Shown here one piece after another: positions 11,496 through 22,720 of a stretch of 64,000 nt of DNA; the first letter of the stretch is position 1, and the number at the start of each line of letters is the position of its first letter. Source of the DNA: Marchantia polymorpha subsp. ruderalis (taxonomy: Eukaryota > Streptophyta > Marchantiopsida > Marchantiales > Marchantiaceae); the NCBI GenBank assembly GCA_037833965.1, contig AP031357.1, positions 21,534,001 through 21,598,000 on the forward strand. The letters run 5' to 3'. Both the position numbers and the translations under genes were made by a program. The notes beneath the pieces are model-generated. The model made no database searches and was not told the DNA's origin. It saw nothing but the letters and a program-made list of their open reading frames with translations.

Positions 11496-12743
11496 TTAAC
11501 ACGCTTGCTGTTTGCAAACGAGAGCCTCTGTGCACTCCTGCACCGATTCAAATAAAACGGGAGCCTGACGCTTACCGTTGAACTCAAACAGCCTTGATTT
11601 GATGATGGTACCATGATTTGCAAGATGAGTTAGGAAGTCGTCCAAATCGACATCTGAGGCTATTCGACCAACATGAAGCATGGACGTGGGAGCACAACAA
11701 TGACGGTAGTTGAAGTGGGGTGAGAAAAAGCGGTGAATTCCACTCGCGTTCGAACTATTGCTGAACTCACGGACTTGTGAAGGCGCGACATAAATGTGTT
11801 TGGAATATAGGATCTGGATACACCTACCAAACAGCATCACACCATGAAGATATTCTAGTGCCATCTGTGCTTGACTACTACCATTTTCCATTTGAATCAG
11901 TGCTTGATCAGGTTTCGCATCCATGACTTTGATCCGCACGACATGTCCGTAGTTCGAGAAGAGGTTGAAGAGCCTGTCTGCATCCATATTCACCCTGTGG
12001 AGTTTGCAAACCAGAAGCGTGCTCCTCTCATGCGGGTCAAAAACACTTTGCACGTCGTGTGATCCAGTCGATTCAGCTCCATCGTCACCGGGAAAAGTCG
12101 ACGACACGATATCGTTAGTTGGCATAGATCTATACATATGAATCGCAGGTCGTCGCTTCATAGAAAGTTGGTTGTTAGGATGGACGAATTTGACTGTGAA
12201 GTCCCACATTCGATCGCTATTAACACCAACATTCAATTCTTGAAAGTCGGAATATTTTATGTCTAGAGTGCAGCAGCCATCATAGATGTCACGTCCATGG
12301 AGAGAGTTCCTCGCTTGAACTGCACTCTCCTCTGCTGCAAACTGCAAAACAGATTGAGGTCCAATCACAGTTTCGAAGATTATGATCTTTTCGACAAAGC
12401 CGAAGGGAGAGAACAAGTTGTGAAGCATTCTGATGGAGAGAGGATTCGCACGCAAAGGCTTGTGTACGGTGGTCCAAAGAACTCGGCTAGGTAGGGATGT
12501 CCGGTCTGGATCATTTTCCCTTCTTGACTGTCCTCGTAGCTCTTGATCTAAGGAAAACTTTAAGTGCACATCTCCGTCTTTAATTTTCGCTGGAGATTCA
12601 GAGTAATGTCGTATGACAGCAGTGGCCCGGGGCCCGATTGTTCTCCGTCATAACGAACTTTCGAGCCAGTACAAAAGGTGTAACGAGGTCTAGGTAACCT
12701 CTGATGCTTCGTAGTGTACATATAGAACCTTCGACGGATTCAT
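11496..12743 (-). pseudogene. Polypyrimidine-tract-binding protein (PTB) retrocopy with broken RRM1
   Basis: The minus strand encodes a plant PTB-type RNA-binding protein without introns. RRM1 begins at the ATG at 12743 (MNPSKVL...) but is interrupted by an in-frame TAG, a frame change and a TGA before frame is regained near SESPAKIKDGD. From 12569 the frame stays open for 357 codons. RRM2 includes the segment FSPFGFVEKI and the run GRDIYDGCC; RRM3 includes STLLVCKLHRVN and LFNLFSNYGHV; RRM4 begins MLHVGRIASDVD. The 12569 codon is GTG and the next in-frame ATG lies inside RRM2, so no intact start exists. RRM4 also stops early, after EALVCKQQAC, before its last beta strand. PTBs bind pyrimidine-rich RNA and regulate splicing. 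Loss of introns plus these lesions suggests a retroposed pseudogene. A truncated three-RRM protein cannot be excluded. Confidence 0.75.
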
Positions 12744-14897
12744 CTTGACCTCTTCCCCTTGCACTGGATTATATCCTAGTACCGGTCCTTCACAATACCT
12801 TCGACGACGTGACAAATAACATCTATGAAACATGTGCTGGAAGGGCACAGAAAGCTCCCATCTCGTCATGGCCCATGCTTATATACACAGCGCTGACATT
12901 GTCAAATTTCTTCTGTCGAAAGATTTGAAGAAGACTCAGTCGCTTCAGCGTTCCTCATCTCCGCTACATGTCACTTGTGCAAATTCCAGGGTATCGAATA
13001 ATAGACATGGTTACAAGTTGTGGTATACGATTTCAAGAACGAAGATATAAACGAGCAGTAATTCATGCCTTCCCGTGTCGTTTATTCCTTCTACGGCTTC
13101 CTGGGTCTTCCCATCCTTTTTTGTATCTAATTGGCGCATGATACATGCCTTTTATAAAATCTTCAGAATCGAGCCGTGTATTATTTTATTTTTTTTAATA
13201 ATCTGAGGCATTTCATTGAGTGCTGCATTTCTACAGCTGTGCTACATACAGGCAGAGAAGTATGAACCACTATAAAAAATATACGAGAAGGACAGACTAA
13301 GTGCTGGTACGCAAGCAAGTGGAATAGTTCAAGTTGACGGTGTTACAATCAGTTATGTGCCGAACTGAACTTTGGTGACTGTCAGTCTCACAACTTGTCG
13401 AATCGGAGAAGCAACTACCATTTATTCAAAGTTACTCCTTTTGGAATATGCTGCTTTGAAAAGGGCTACTAATTGCTTAAACTCTTTTGGTCGCCAGGTT
13501 TACCTCCTAATCATGGGTTGCTTCTGTCTTACACGATCTTAGGGATTCAGTTCATTGTGGACCACAATAAATTGATAATAATTGAAGGATAGAATTACTA
13601 ATGCAGTCTCACTGTTTATATTTTGGATAACACAAGCAAAGAGAACAAAATTTCTCTTGAGCTGTTTCTCACTTATCATCACTGGGGTAAAATAATTTAA
13701 AATAATTTATATCGGAATTTTTTCCTGATTATTCTTCTCTCGGTCCTTATGTGGTACACTTTCAAATTTTTTGTAACAATTATGAGATCAGCCAAATTGA
13801 GAATAATTGAAACAAATTTATTTAAACGCAAAGCTTAACAAATAGATAAAATCTTAAACCCTCTTCAATCTAAAGCCTCGTCTTCAAATATCCTCGTCTT
13901 CGATGTGATGGGTTAAGGTTCATCATCCAATTAGCATGTCTTCATAAAACAAAACTGTCAAGGCTTTTATGGCAATATAAGTTAAATATATATAATTCTA
14001 CAAAATTGTCTTTTCACATAATAATAATTTCGGCGTTTACTTACTCAAGATATAAGAAGAAAAAAAGGAGAGGAAGAAGAACTACTTGAACATTCGTTTC
14101 AGATTTGACAAGCTATGTCATTGATGGAGTTGGTGAAACTGGACTGTACCAACCAATTAATAGTGATGTATATCTGGATGGTTTATATTTCAATCTATAT
14201 GTGTTAAGTACAACAGCTTGCCCAAACTATCAAGAAGTCTTGATAGGTACGCAAAATTAATAAATTTTATTCGATTAAATGGTGAATAGGACATCATCAC
14301 CGTCTATTATACGGAAGTCTTAAGTCACACCAGGTTATTCCAGGAGGGAAGATATATTGAAATGTCATCGTAAGTATGGAAATGAACGGTCACATTCATC
14401 CAACTTTCAGTTTGAAAATATTTGGAAAAGCAATTATTAAAAGGTTTTTACAAGTTATCTATACTAAATTCTCGAATTTGAGGGCAAAATCAATGTAAAG
14501 AAATCAAATCATACTCCAACTTGCCACAAATTGCATGTATGCATTTTAGTTTTTCTGAGCTATTGCGATTTCACATTCATTTATACATCGATTCGGCATT
14601 AACCCACAAACTGAACGAGCCTTGTCTTTGTAAATCATGACATGCTTTGAAAACTCGTACAGTCCTGATGTCTTCACATTGTCACTGTACACGAGAATGT
14701 TCACCGCCTTCCGCAAAGCATCGTCAGTGGCTATCGGTAAGTGGATTAGACGATTTGTTTTGCAAACTGAGCCCTTGAAATTCTAGGTTTGGACAGGCTT
14801 TGATTATATCTGATGGAATTGTCGTTGGCTTGTGCTGCGTCGCGAGTTAATCTTACTATTTCCATTTTGTAGCTGGAAATGTGCTGACTTACCAACG
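12744..14897. other. Intergenic region between PTB copy and CW gene
   Basis: Mixed composition. 12832-13050 has a plus-strand ORF of no recognised family. From about 13170 the sequence is AT-rich until 14050, then moderate. No domain, RNA gene or repeat of note was recognised. The last few hundred bases (14640-14900) probably contain the promoter and 5' leader of the CW gene. Confidence 0.4.
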
Positions 14898-14960
14898 ATG
14901 ACGAAGCTCGAGGCGATCACATTACACTCCAGGGCATCTACCAAGGGTCTGATGGTGTGA
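14898..14960 (+). promoter_or_regulatory. Possible upstream ORF in the CW gene leader
   Basis: ATG at 14898 opens a 20-codon reading frame ending in TGA at 14958-14960, 47 bases before the chosen CW start at 15008. It would be inhibitory only if transcription starts upstream of 14898, which the sequence does not show. Confidence 0.35.
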
Positions 14961-15007
14961 AGGCGATTAAGATTGCGGGCTCAGTCTCGTGTAAGGTTGG
15001 GAGAAAC

Positions 15008-16603
15008 ATGGAGCAGGTTCTGGGATTACGAAGTAGTCCTTCGAAAGAAACAGGCCTTGGAGAAGAACAAAAGCATTCAGTTCAGCTGAGTCCTAAGCCT
15101 TACGATGATTGGGTTGAATGCACGAAGTGCAAAAAATGGAGACTTTGTATGCCCCACATTACAGTAGACGATCTGCCTGAAGATTGGCAGTGTCGGGAGA
15201 TGGCATGGCTTCCCGGACTGAACCACTGCAAGTATAGTGAAGAGGAAACTTCAGCTGCTGTTTATATGTTACTTGGATGGCCCGCCTCAAGTGATGCTGG
15301 AAATTTGAATGGCACTAGGGAGGCATCTGAACCTCCCTCAGCTTTGAGTCCAACGTGTAAAAGCCCCTTGAGTGTATCTCCCCTTATAAGGAAAGAAGTC
15401 AAGGGGTTAGCAAGAAGGATTGGAGTTATATCTGGAAACAGGGAGCTTACCGCCAAGAAAATAAAAACTGTATCTGCAAGCAGTGAGACAATTCTGGCCA
15501 AGAAGAAATCAGAAACAAGCATTCCTGAATCCGGAAAGTCTAGAGTAGTTGGACTCCAGAAATGTTCGAAGATGGTGGGGTTACAAGGAAGAAATAAAAA
15601 GATCTTGAAACGGGTTCATGGTACTGATAAGTGGCAGCTGTTGAGACCGGACACCTTTGGAGACAGCACTGTGAGCTTCAAGGAAAAAGAGAGACTCCAA
15701 GTCCTGGGAGAGAGCGATCCCAAAGAGCAACACAGGTTCGAGATTTCCAAGGACGATCACAACCTCCATTCAGGTGGAGACGTTGATCACAAGGACGTCA
15801 AGCATTCGCAAGTCATGCTCATATCCCCCAAACGAGGGTATACATATCAATTTTCCAGGCCTAAGGAAGGAGGAGTAGAAAATATCCTGAAGAAAGAAGA
15901 AGCTTCTTTCTTTATTATGAACGCCCAGATGGAAGCACATGCTCTGAAAGATGCTGCAGACGGCTTGAAACGCATGTCCGGGGATAAGGATGAGATTGCT
16001 GTGGCAGATCTTTATCTTCATGCAGGGATGAAATTTCTCCTGAGCTCTCGATACCAGGAAGAGGTATGTGATGGATCCAAAGGAGAGGAAACTGTTACAA
16101 AAAGCTATTCTGAAGCGGCGAAAATCATGGATGAATGCTGTCGAAGATACGAGAAAATACCTGATCATGGACGAGCTGCTTTGGCTCAGATCGTTGCTGG
16201 ACTTGCTCGTATGCGAATGACAACGGTTACACTGGAATCTTCAAACAGCAACCTTGAATCCTTGAAAGAAGCTGAATTATCATTCAGGCAAGCGAATGAG
16301 GATGTCGAGCGCCAGAAGGATTCAGATGCATGCAATTCGATTTTGCCCTCCCAGCTTCATTCAGCGTACACGAATTTTATTAGCACTTCAGCAAATATGT
16401 ACCCCATGTTGGAATCTTTGAAAAAAGCGAGACAAGCTCTTGCAATGGCTTCTGCAGAAGCAGCTTCCAAAGACAATCCACATCAACAGCAAGGCATTCT
16501 TGAAGTACGTAAAGTTTGTTCTCTCGCCATGTGGGATGACAACTTCGAACGATTGGTTAGTCAGGTTTATATAGCTCTACTAGCTTTTGGTAAAGATAGA
16601 TAA
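15008..16603 (+). CDS. CW-type zinc finger protein, intronless
   Basis: A single open frame from ATG 15008 encodes 531 residues. The CW domain (about residues 32-80) has the expected tryptophans W35, W44 and W60 and the four zinc-ligand cysteines C38, C41, C62 and C74. CW domains typically bind histone H3 methylated at lysine 4, so a chromatin-reader role in the nucleus is likely. A low-complexity, lysine- and serine-rich middle part follows. From about residue 300 (FFIMNAQMEAHALKDAADGLK...) to the end lies a helical region like the conserved carboxy-terminal region of plant CW-zinc-finger proteins. Those plant proteins are usually over 1000 residues and multi-exon. This one is half as long and has no intron, which suggests a retroposed or compact paralogue with an intact frame. 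The open frame continues upstream to 14957 but without an ATG, so 15008 was chosen. Confidence 0.8.
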   Translation: MEQVLGLRSSPSKETGLGEEQKHSVQLSPKPYDDWVECTKCKKWRLCMPHITVDDLPEDWQCREMAWLPGLNHCKYSEEETSAAVYMLLGWPASSDAGNLNGTREASEPPSALSPTCKSPLSVSPLIRKEVKGLARRIGVISGNRELTAKKIKTVSASSETILAKKKSETSIPESGKSRVVGLQKCSKMVGLQGRNKKILKRVHGTDKWQLLRPDTFGDSTVSFKEKERLQVLGESDPKEQHRFEISKDDHNLHSGGDVDHKDVKHSQVMLISPKRGYTYQFSRPKEGGVENILKKEEASFFIMNAQMEAHALKDAADGLKRMSGDKDEIAVADLYLHAGMKFLLSSRYQEEVCDGSKGEETVTKSYSEAAKIMDECCRRYEKIPDHGRAALAQIVAGLARMRMTTVTLESSNSNLESLKEAELSFRQANEDVERQKDSDACNSILPSQLHSAYTNFISTSANMYPMLESLKKARQALAMASAEAASKDNPHQQQGILEVRKVCSLAMWDDNFERLVSQVYIALLAFGKDR

Positions 16604-17750
16604 CTCCAGAGCAGGTTATTGGAGAGTAGAACTCCCTGCATCTCTCTCGAACAATGGTTCAACAAAGTTGGTGAAGGAATCTGGTTATCATGCAAAGAGT
16701 GTGATCTAGCAACGTGAATCACCTGGGTGGGTGGTGACCAAATCCCAGGTATGTATTACATGAATCATGCTTGCTTGCAGGTGAAGACTGATAGTATTAT
16801 CAACTCCGTCATGCCTTCAATCGTGTTGAGTGAGTGTGATAGATTTTACAAGTTTTCACTTTCATCTTCTGTCTGCAGGTCTTTGAACATTAATTGCATT
16901 CAAAGGCCTGCGGGTGTATATCTCCAAAGTGACTTCTAGCTATAACGAACAATTCTTTAAGATATGATCTTGTTCAGTTCTTGTTATAAACAAGCCCCGT
17001 ATTAGACAAAGGAATTAGTGCTATATTGCTCCTTATTACACCTCTGCGGTCAATCCGCCTTTGTTCTCATATATGCATCTTACAACAGTGTTCCAGTCTC
17101 AATTCAGAGAACACAAGCGCTATCCCACAAATCATCCCACAAATAATGAGCAAAAGGGGTATTTTGTTACAATATAATGTACAGTTTATATCTAAGACGG
17201 TTACGATATTTTAGCAGATTGATGCAATGTATTGTAGCATGCATGAAATTTCAGGAAATCTGCTTTCTCCAAACATACAAGCTCTAGATCTGACCAGAAG
17301 ATTCAGTCTCGATGAAAAGATTCTGGCCTTCCAGGAATGATCATTCTTAAGAGAGTATGTACTACGCTCATAGATTTTAACCACACCCATCTTACATACG
17401 TGACTTCTGCTCTATCGTTTCATGTATGTATACTCATCATGGTTGCCAACGCCTCCAAATTAATATGGTAATTTAGAGCTGATGGTGAAGATTTAGAGCT
17501 TGTTTTGGAAACACAACAACTACTTGGGAAGGGAAGTTTAGCAAGGTGGCAAGTTATTCCCAAGGGTGGATTGATGCAATCTGACTGATTGGTTGGGATG
17601 ATTATATCGAAATTGAACCACAATGTGACTGATCTCTTAATAATTATTTTCGACATTCGAAATTTTGTCAAAATGATTAATATAAACATTTGAAAAGAGT
17701 GAACAAAATTCGTATCACATGTCAAAAAAAGTACAGGAACAATTTTTTCT
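16604..17750. other. 3' flank of the CW gene
   Basis: Moderate GC falling toward the right. It probably includes the 3' untranslated region of the CW gene in its first few hundred bases. No conserved ORF was seen; the 17420-17725 minus-strand ORF is not recognisable. Confidence 0.4.
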
Positions 17751-20740
17751 TATTGATTCACCATTTTATAGTGATGATGCATGATCTCATCTTGATCAGA
17801 GTATAAAGATTATAATTTGCATTGCAGATGCTCGCTGCTCATTAATTTACATTTAATCAAATTCAATTTCAATACAAATGTTTTTAAGAAAAAAACACAT
17901 TAAGCAAGTATTTATAACACAATAAGAATTTTTTATCTTTAACATGAGCATCTGTCAAAGATATTATTTGGAAAGTAGACAAAATGTCTTTTGAATCTTA
18001 TAAAATTATGTATAATCTATATTTTGACATAATATTCTATCAGCAGCTTGATATTTTTTAATGAATTTACTATTGATACCCTACACATCAGATTTAATGT
18101 AATTTAATTTATCTTCAATTTATATGAAATTCTCTTTAAAAGAATGAATGGATTTCAGTAGGAATAATAACATTTTCAAATATTTACCACATTTAAAAAA
18201 AATTTAAAAAATAAATATTTAAGTTTATGAAAAAATTTGCAATGTACAGATTAGTACATGATGATGTCGATGAGAAACAACCATGATTTATTGAAGAAAT
18301 ATCAAGTGTAAACATAATTGCATGCATTTTTTAGATGCTTTTAAAGTTAACCTAACATTATATCAGTAAATCTTACTGATTATATGAAATCATTCATGTA
18401 TATATATATATATATATAAAATATCTAATTGTTGAAAATAAAAGTGTACATCAAAATAAAATAAAATAAAATAAAATATATGGATCAGAACATCAGCTAG
18501 TTTTTTGAAACTGACTATTACTTATTGTCAACAATATCAAGTTGATTTTTTATTTTATAAAATTATTGTAAAAACAGGAAAATCTATCAAAGATCAAAAC
18601 TTAAAAAATGAAATAGTTGAAATTATAGTCAACAATAAATAATAACAAATATTTAGAAAAACGTTTGATGTAAATAAATCTTGTTATTTATGATTTCGCT
18701 AAATTATCATATTTGATAAAAAAAAATTGAGTAGAAGGTTTTTTGAAGGATATCGCAATTTCCTCATATTTATTTTGATTTCCAATTTTCATTTTCAAAA
18801 AATATGTTCAAAATAGAATATCAAGAATTGCTATCAGGATAATTTGTTGAAATTTTTTTTGATGTTCATGATAAATTTAAAATTTTAAAATTTTTTTTGT
18901 AAAATTTGAAACTCCAGCAAATGCATTTTTCCAATTTTACCTAAGGCCTAGTGATTGAATTGGATTTTTATTAATCTATAATTAGCATCTTACTACTTTT
19001 CAACAAAAGAATTTGACAATTTTAACTCCAAAGAAATTTCACGTGAATTGGTTTTTACAAAAACTATTTTCTTTAATATATTATTTCATTTGTTCATGTT
19101 TTTTTACAAACATTAATGTCAATAGTCTATGCATCTCATGACAGGTTCATCTTCCTGAATCTTGAGATTATGAAGTGTTCACTTCAATCGACTTATTGTT
19201 TTGTTGATGTTGGGATATGAAAGATACATTAGTAAATATACTTAACGCTAGAAATAATGATCAAAAATTATGAAGTGTTCATCTGGATTAACTCATTGAT
19301 TTGTCCATACTGGATTGTGAAAGACACAATAGTTTGTATAGTCATGCTTTAAATAAATTAAAATAATAATAAATGAAATTTTGCTGATTTATAAATGAAT
19401 AATACCACAAAATGATTTTAAATAAGTTTTTCATTGATTTGAATATTTATCTATGTGTTTCAATCTTATAAATGTTTTAAAGACATAGGTAAATGACATG
19501 TAAATATTTGTGTTAAAAATTTTCACAAATTCAAAAATATTGGCAAGATTTGATTCATGAAGTATGGTTTATAGGTGATTATTTTTCTTGACTTATATCA
19601 TGTTTAATGAAGCCTGTAGTGTATCCAAATTAATTTAATAAATAAATCCTAAAAAAATATCACACATCCATTAATAGCTAGATTTTATATCTGATTGTGA
19701 ATTGTTAGATGTGTTTTTGTGGTTTAACATTAAATAATAAATATTTTTTTATCATATTTTATCATTCATATGAAGTAGCATATTGTACATTTCAATTTTA
19801 TATTGCTAAAAAATATCATAAAAAGTACAAAAATTTTCAAATTATTTTAATTTGGATTGGAGAATAAAATTATTTTAATAATTTACGAGCATTTATCTTG
19901 AATCAAGTAAATGATAATGAATCTTGACAAGTATATCAAGTTGAATATTATTTTTAACATTCAGGTTTTTATGTTATAAATATGAATTTTTATAATTTTT
20001 CACAAAATTTTTCACTATCTAAATTATTCATTTAGATATGAATAATGTTAGTTTTAATTCAAGTTTTGGATTGAGATCTATTTAATTTAGCTCGGATTAG
20101 ATTTAGACTTAATACTAGTTAGGATTAGATTTAGAGTTTTTGCTACCTAGTTTACATAGGAACCAGCCACAATTCACTTTAAACACTTTTGGAGATGTTT
20201 TAGTATAGATCTAGTTGTTAATGTGGAAGTAATCCGATAGCGACAAACCACATTCTTTCATATCAATGTGGTTTTTTCTATTTGTGCTTTCTATTTATTT
20301 TTTTTGCATTTTCTACTCTAAGAAGTATGAAAACGATTTTTTTTCACATGCACAAGTGTCAATCACACGCTATGACTTTGAAGAAATAAGAAATTTTGCA
20401 AGTGTGCAAATATTTTTATGTGGGAATTGCAAATGCAAGATACATTAGTAATTGTGTGAAGAAAAAAAACAAAAGATAGAAAAAATTACTCGGCATGGCA
20501 AAAATTGATATCACTTTGATTGAAATGGTTCTATATCTTTCATTTGAAAGACATTGTGCACGGTAGCAAGGTTTTGGTACTCAAGAGCTTTAGAACATGC
20601 TACATTATGTCTTGAAAGTTGTTGAGGCTAACAGTCAAATTCTAAAGATTCAAATCCGCAATAATTAACGCGAGTTTGCAACCTTCGGCCTGATTTTCAC
20701 TTAGGTTTAACTCAGATGGCTTGGAGATAGCTCATTATGG
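17751..20740. other. AT-rich repeat block with simple repeats and LTR-like debris
   Basis: Very AT-rich. It contains a TA run (about 18399-18418) and an AAATA run (about 18453-18478). Two diverged copies of a roughly 100-base unit lie in tandem: each starts ATTATGAAGTGTTCA, at about 19167 and 19268. At 20080-20330 are sequences such as CTACCTAGTTTACATAGGAACCA and CGACAAACCACATTC, which resemble the end of a copia-type LTR by general pattern. That assignment is an inference. Confidence 0.45.
18399..18478. repeat. TA and AAATA microsatellites
   Basis: A perfect TA run at about 18399-18418 and, after a short unique stretch, about five AAATA units ending near 18478. Confidence 0.85.
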
Positions 20741-22244
20741 TTATTTAATGCCCAAATTGCTCCTCATACTCATCATCCAACATACTCTTCATTCATCACT
20801 GAAATTCACTCACACACCAACACTCTAAGATATTGAAAACTTCACTCTTTCATTGATAAAACAAATCTAAATAGATAAATTAATAGATATGTAAGCTTTA
20901 AACTCCCCACCTCTTTGCGTTTGAGGTCGGATGAGTGGTCTAAGCAAACAAGAATAAAATACTAACACTCATGAAACTGCACTTAGACAAAAGCCATTCG
21001 TGCTACCTTTACTATTGCCAATATCCTTTAGCTATCAAATCCTAACTCTTCTCTCTTCATCCTCCATGAGAGGAAATCAACTCACAGAAAGAAGACTCCC
21101 CCGCACACCACTAAAACCCACCAGCACCGGTAGCCCCAGCCTGCCAGGTCACCCCTATCCCAAATTCAAAACCTAGTCCTACATCTCAGACTAACCCTAA
21201 ATCTATTGTACTGAGCCGCCAGCTTCTTTAAGAGCTTTAGATCCTAGCTCTGAGTCTGAAAATTCGCAAGCATGCGCGGCCGGCTAAGACCAACAGCTTC
21301 ATTAAATTTCAACTCCATCCAACCGTCCATCGCGTAGATATGGGCTCCGCAAAATCTCTGCTCCAAGGCCAAAATTCCTTTGCCGAAGGCACTTCCGCGC
21401 CTTGGCCTATCCATATCAGCTACTTTTGACACTCATAACTCAGTGATCTCTTATCCGTTTCAAGAGTTCTTGGGCTCGTTAGAACAACCGTGTCAAGCTT
21501 TATCTATCAAGATCCTAACTAAGTCAAGGCGTTACTAATTGAAAATGTTATGAGGGATTTACTCTATCAGATCTCTTAAACTTCTCATTTTGAGAAAGAA
21601 AAGAAAAACTAGGCTACCACAAGAGTACAACACTTCTGGCCTTGCCACACTCTCTCCTCTACTGCGCTTTCCTCCGGGAGAACGCTCCTTTTGATAATTT
21701 GCACAGCTCTCGTCACAATCTTTCTAAATAGACCTTGCTGCTTGCGGCTTTACTTTTCATAGTTACTCCTCAAGTACTCTACCTCACAATTCAATTGCAC
21801 TCCAAGAACGAGCAGTGCTAATGAATCTCGCAGTTACTCTCGCTGTTCTACCATCAACTCGCACTCTGTCAAGATGATACTCCTCGTTGTGGGTTCTTGA
21901 ATTCGCCATCAACTCAAGAACGGTTCTTGTACGTAACCGTTTCCTTTACGTAGCCGTCTTAACGTATATAGTGACTAACATCTAACTAACACTATCTAAT
22001 TATTTTTTATTTTTTCTCTTTGATTGTTCTTAGATTTTCTACTTTTCTATTCTAGTTCTAAATCAACAGGTGAGCACATAATTAAGCTCACAAGATACAT
22101 TGTAAAATTGAAAACACCACCTAATATGAGATTTAAATGTATGATATTATCAAATATATACATTGATCTGTGTTAGATCATAATTAATATGAAAAAAATA
22201 AAAAAAATTCTTGAATTTTGAATTCAAAAACAAAATGAAGACGA
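20741..22244. other. Pyrimidine-rich non-coding block, possible retroelement leader
   Basis: A stretch of about 1.3 kb of moderate GC (roughly 20650-21990) inside AT-rich DNA, rich in CTC/CAC words on the plus strand and with many stops in all frames. It lies 5' of the copia-like fragment at 22245-22720 and after LTR-like debris, so it may be a retroelement leader or a separate insertion. No domain was recognised; the 21244-21432 minus ORF matches nothing known to me. Confidence 0.35.
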
Positions 22245-22720
22245 TTGAAAATTAAGTTCTTTGGTTTGAGTATGTATTGGAATATGAAAATTTATTGTAA
22301 AGCTATCTTGATGCTAATCATGATAAGATTTGACGTGATTATATTTGAAGTTGAGTGCATTAAATTTAGATTTACTTTGCAAAAATGCACAACTAGGTCC
22401 ATTATTGAAGCTAAATATGTAACGACACAAGAAAAAAAACTATTTAATTGAACAAAGTTATCACTAAGATGAGAATGGAGTAAAGCATCGTCAATATTTG
22501 ATGTGATATGTAAAGAGCATTACAACTTGTTGTAAAGCAATTGAAGCAAAGCTTTGTGAAACACACTAACATGAAATACTAATTTAAAAGATATTTTTTT
22601 TTTAATAAGAGTATGAAGATTGATGGTAAAATCAACCTACTAGATACATTAAACCATTGTCATACTATGCAGATTTTGCCTAAGCAACATAATTTTAGTT
22701 TGGTAGCAAATTTTTTTTTA
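22245..22720 (+). pseudogene. Ty1/copia polyprotein 3' fragment (RNase H region)
   Basis: The translation carries a degraded form of the RNase H end of copia polyproteins. The segment TLQKCTTRSIIEAKYVTTQE corresponds to the family's LQ...ALSTTEAEYIA(A)TE. After a stop, words resembling the family's HI(D)VRYHFIRE and KIDGKINL...DTL...LPKQ ends follow to about 22690. Stops and frameshifts interrupt it. No integrase or amino-terminal part is visible upstream, so it is a truncated relic. Confidence 0.6.

Noticed and set aside
12289..12494. Short ORFs overlapping the PTB copy in other frames on both strands
   Set aside because: They are shadows of the conserved RRM2 coding frame and show no domain of their own.
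11496..12569. Reading the PTB ORF as an intact three-RRM gene starting at 12569
   Set aside because: The first codon there is GTG, the next in-frame ATG is inside RRM2, a recognisable but broken RRM1 lies directly upstream, and RRM4 is cut short.
14957..15007. Extension of the CW protein to 14957
   Set aside because: The codon at 14957 is GTG; the first ATG in frame is at 15008.
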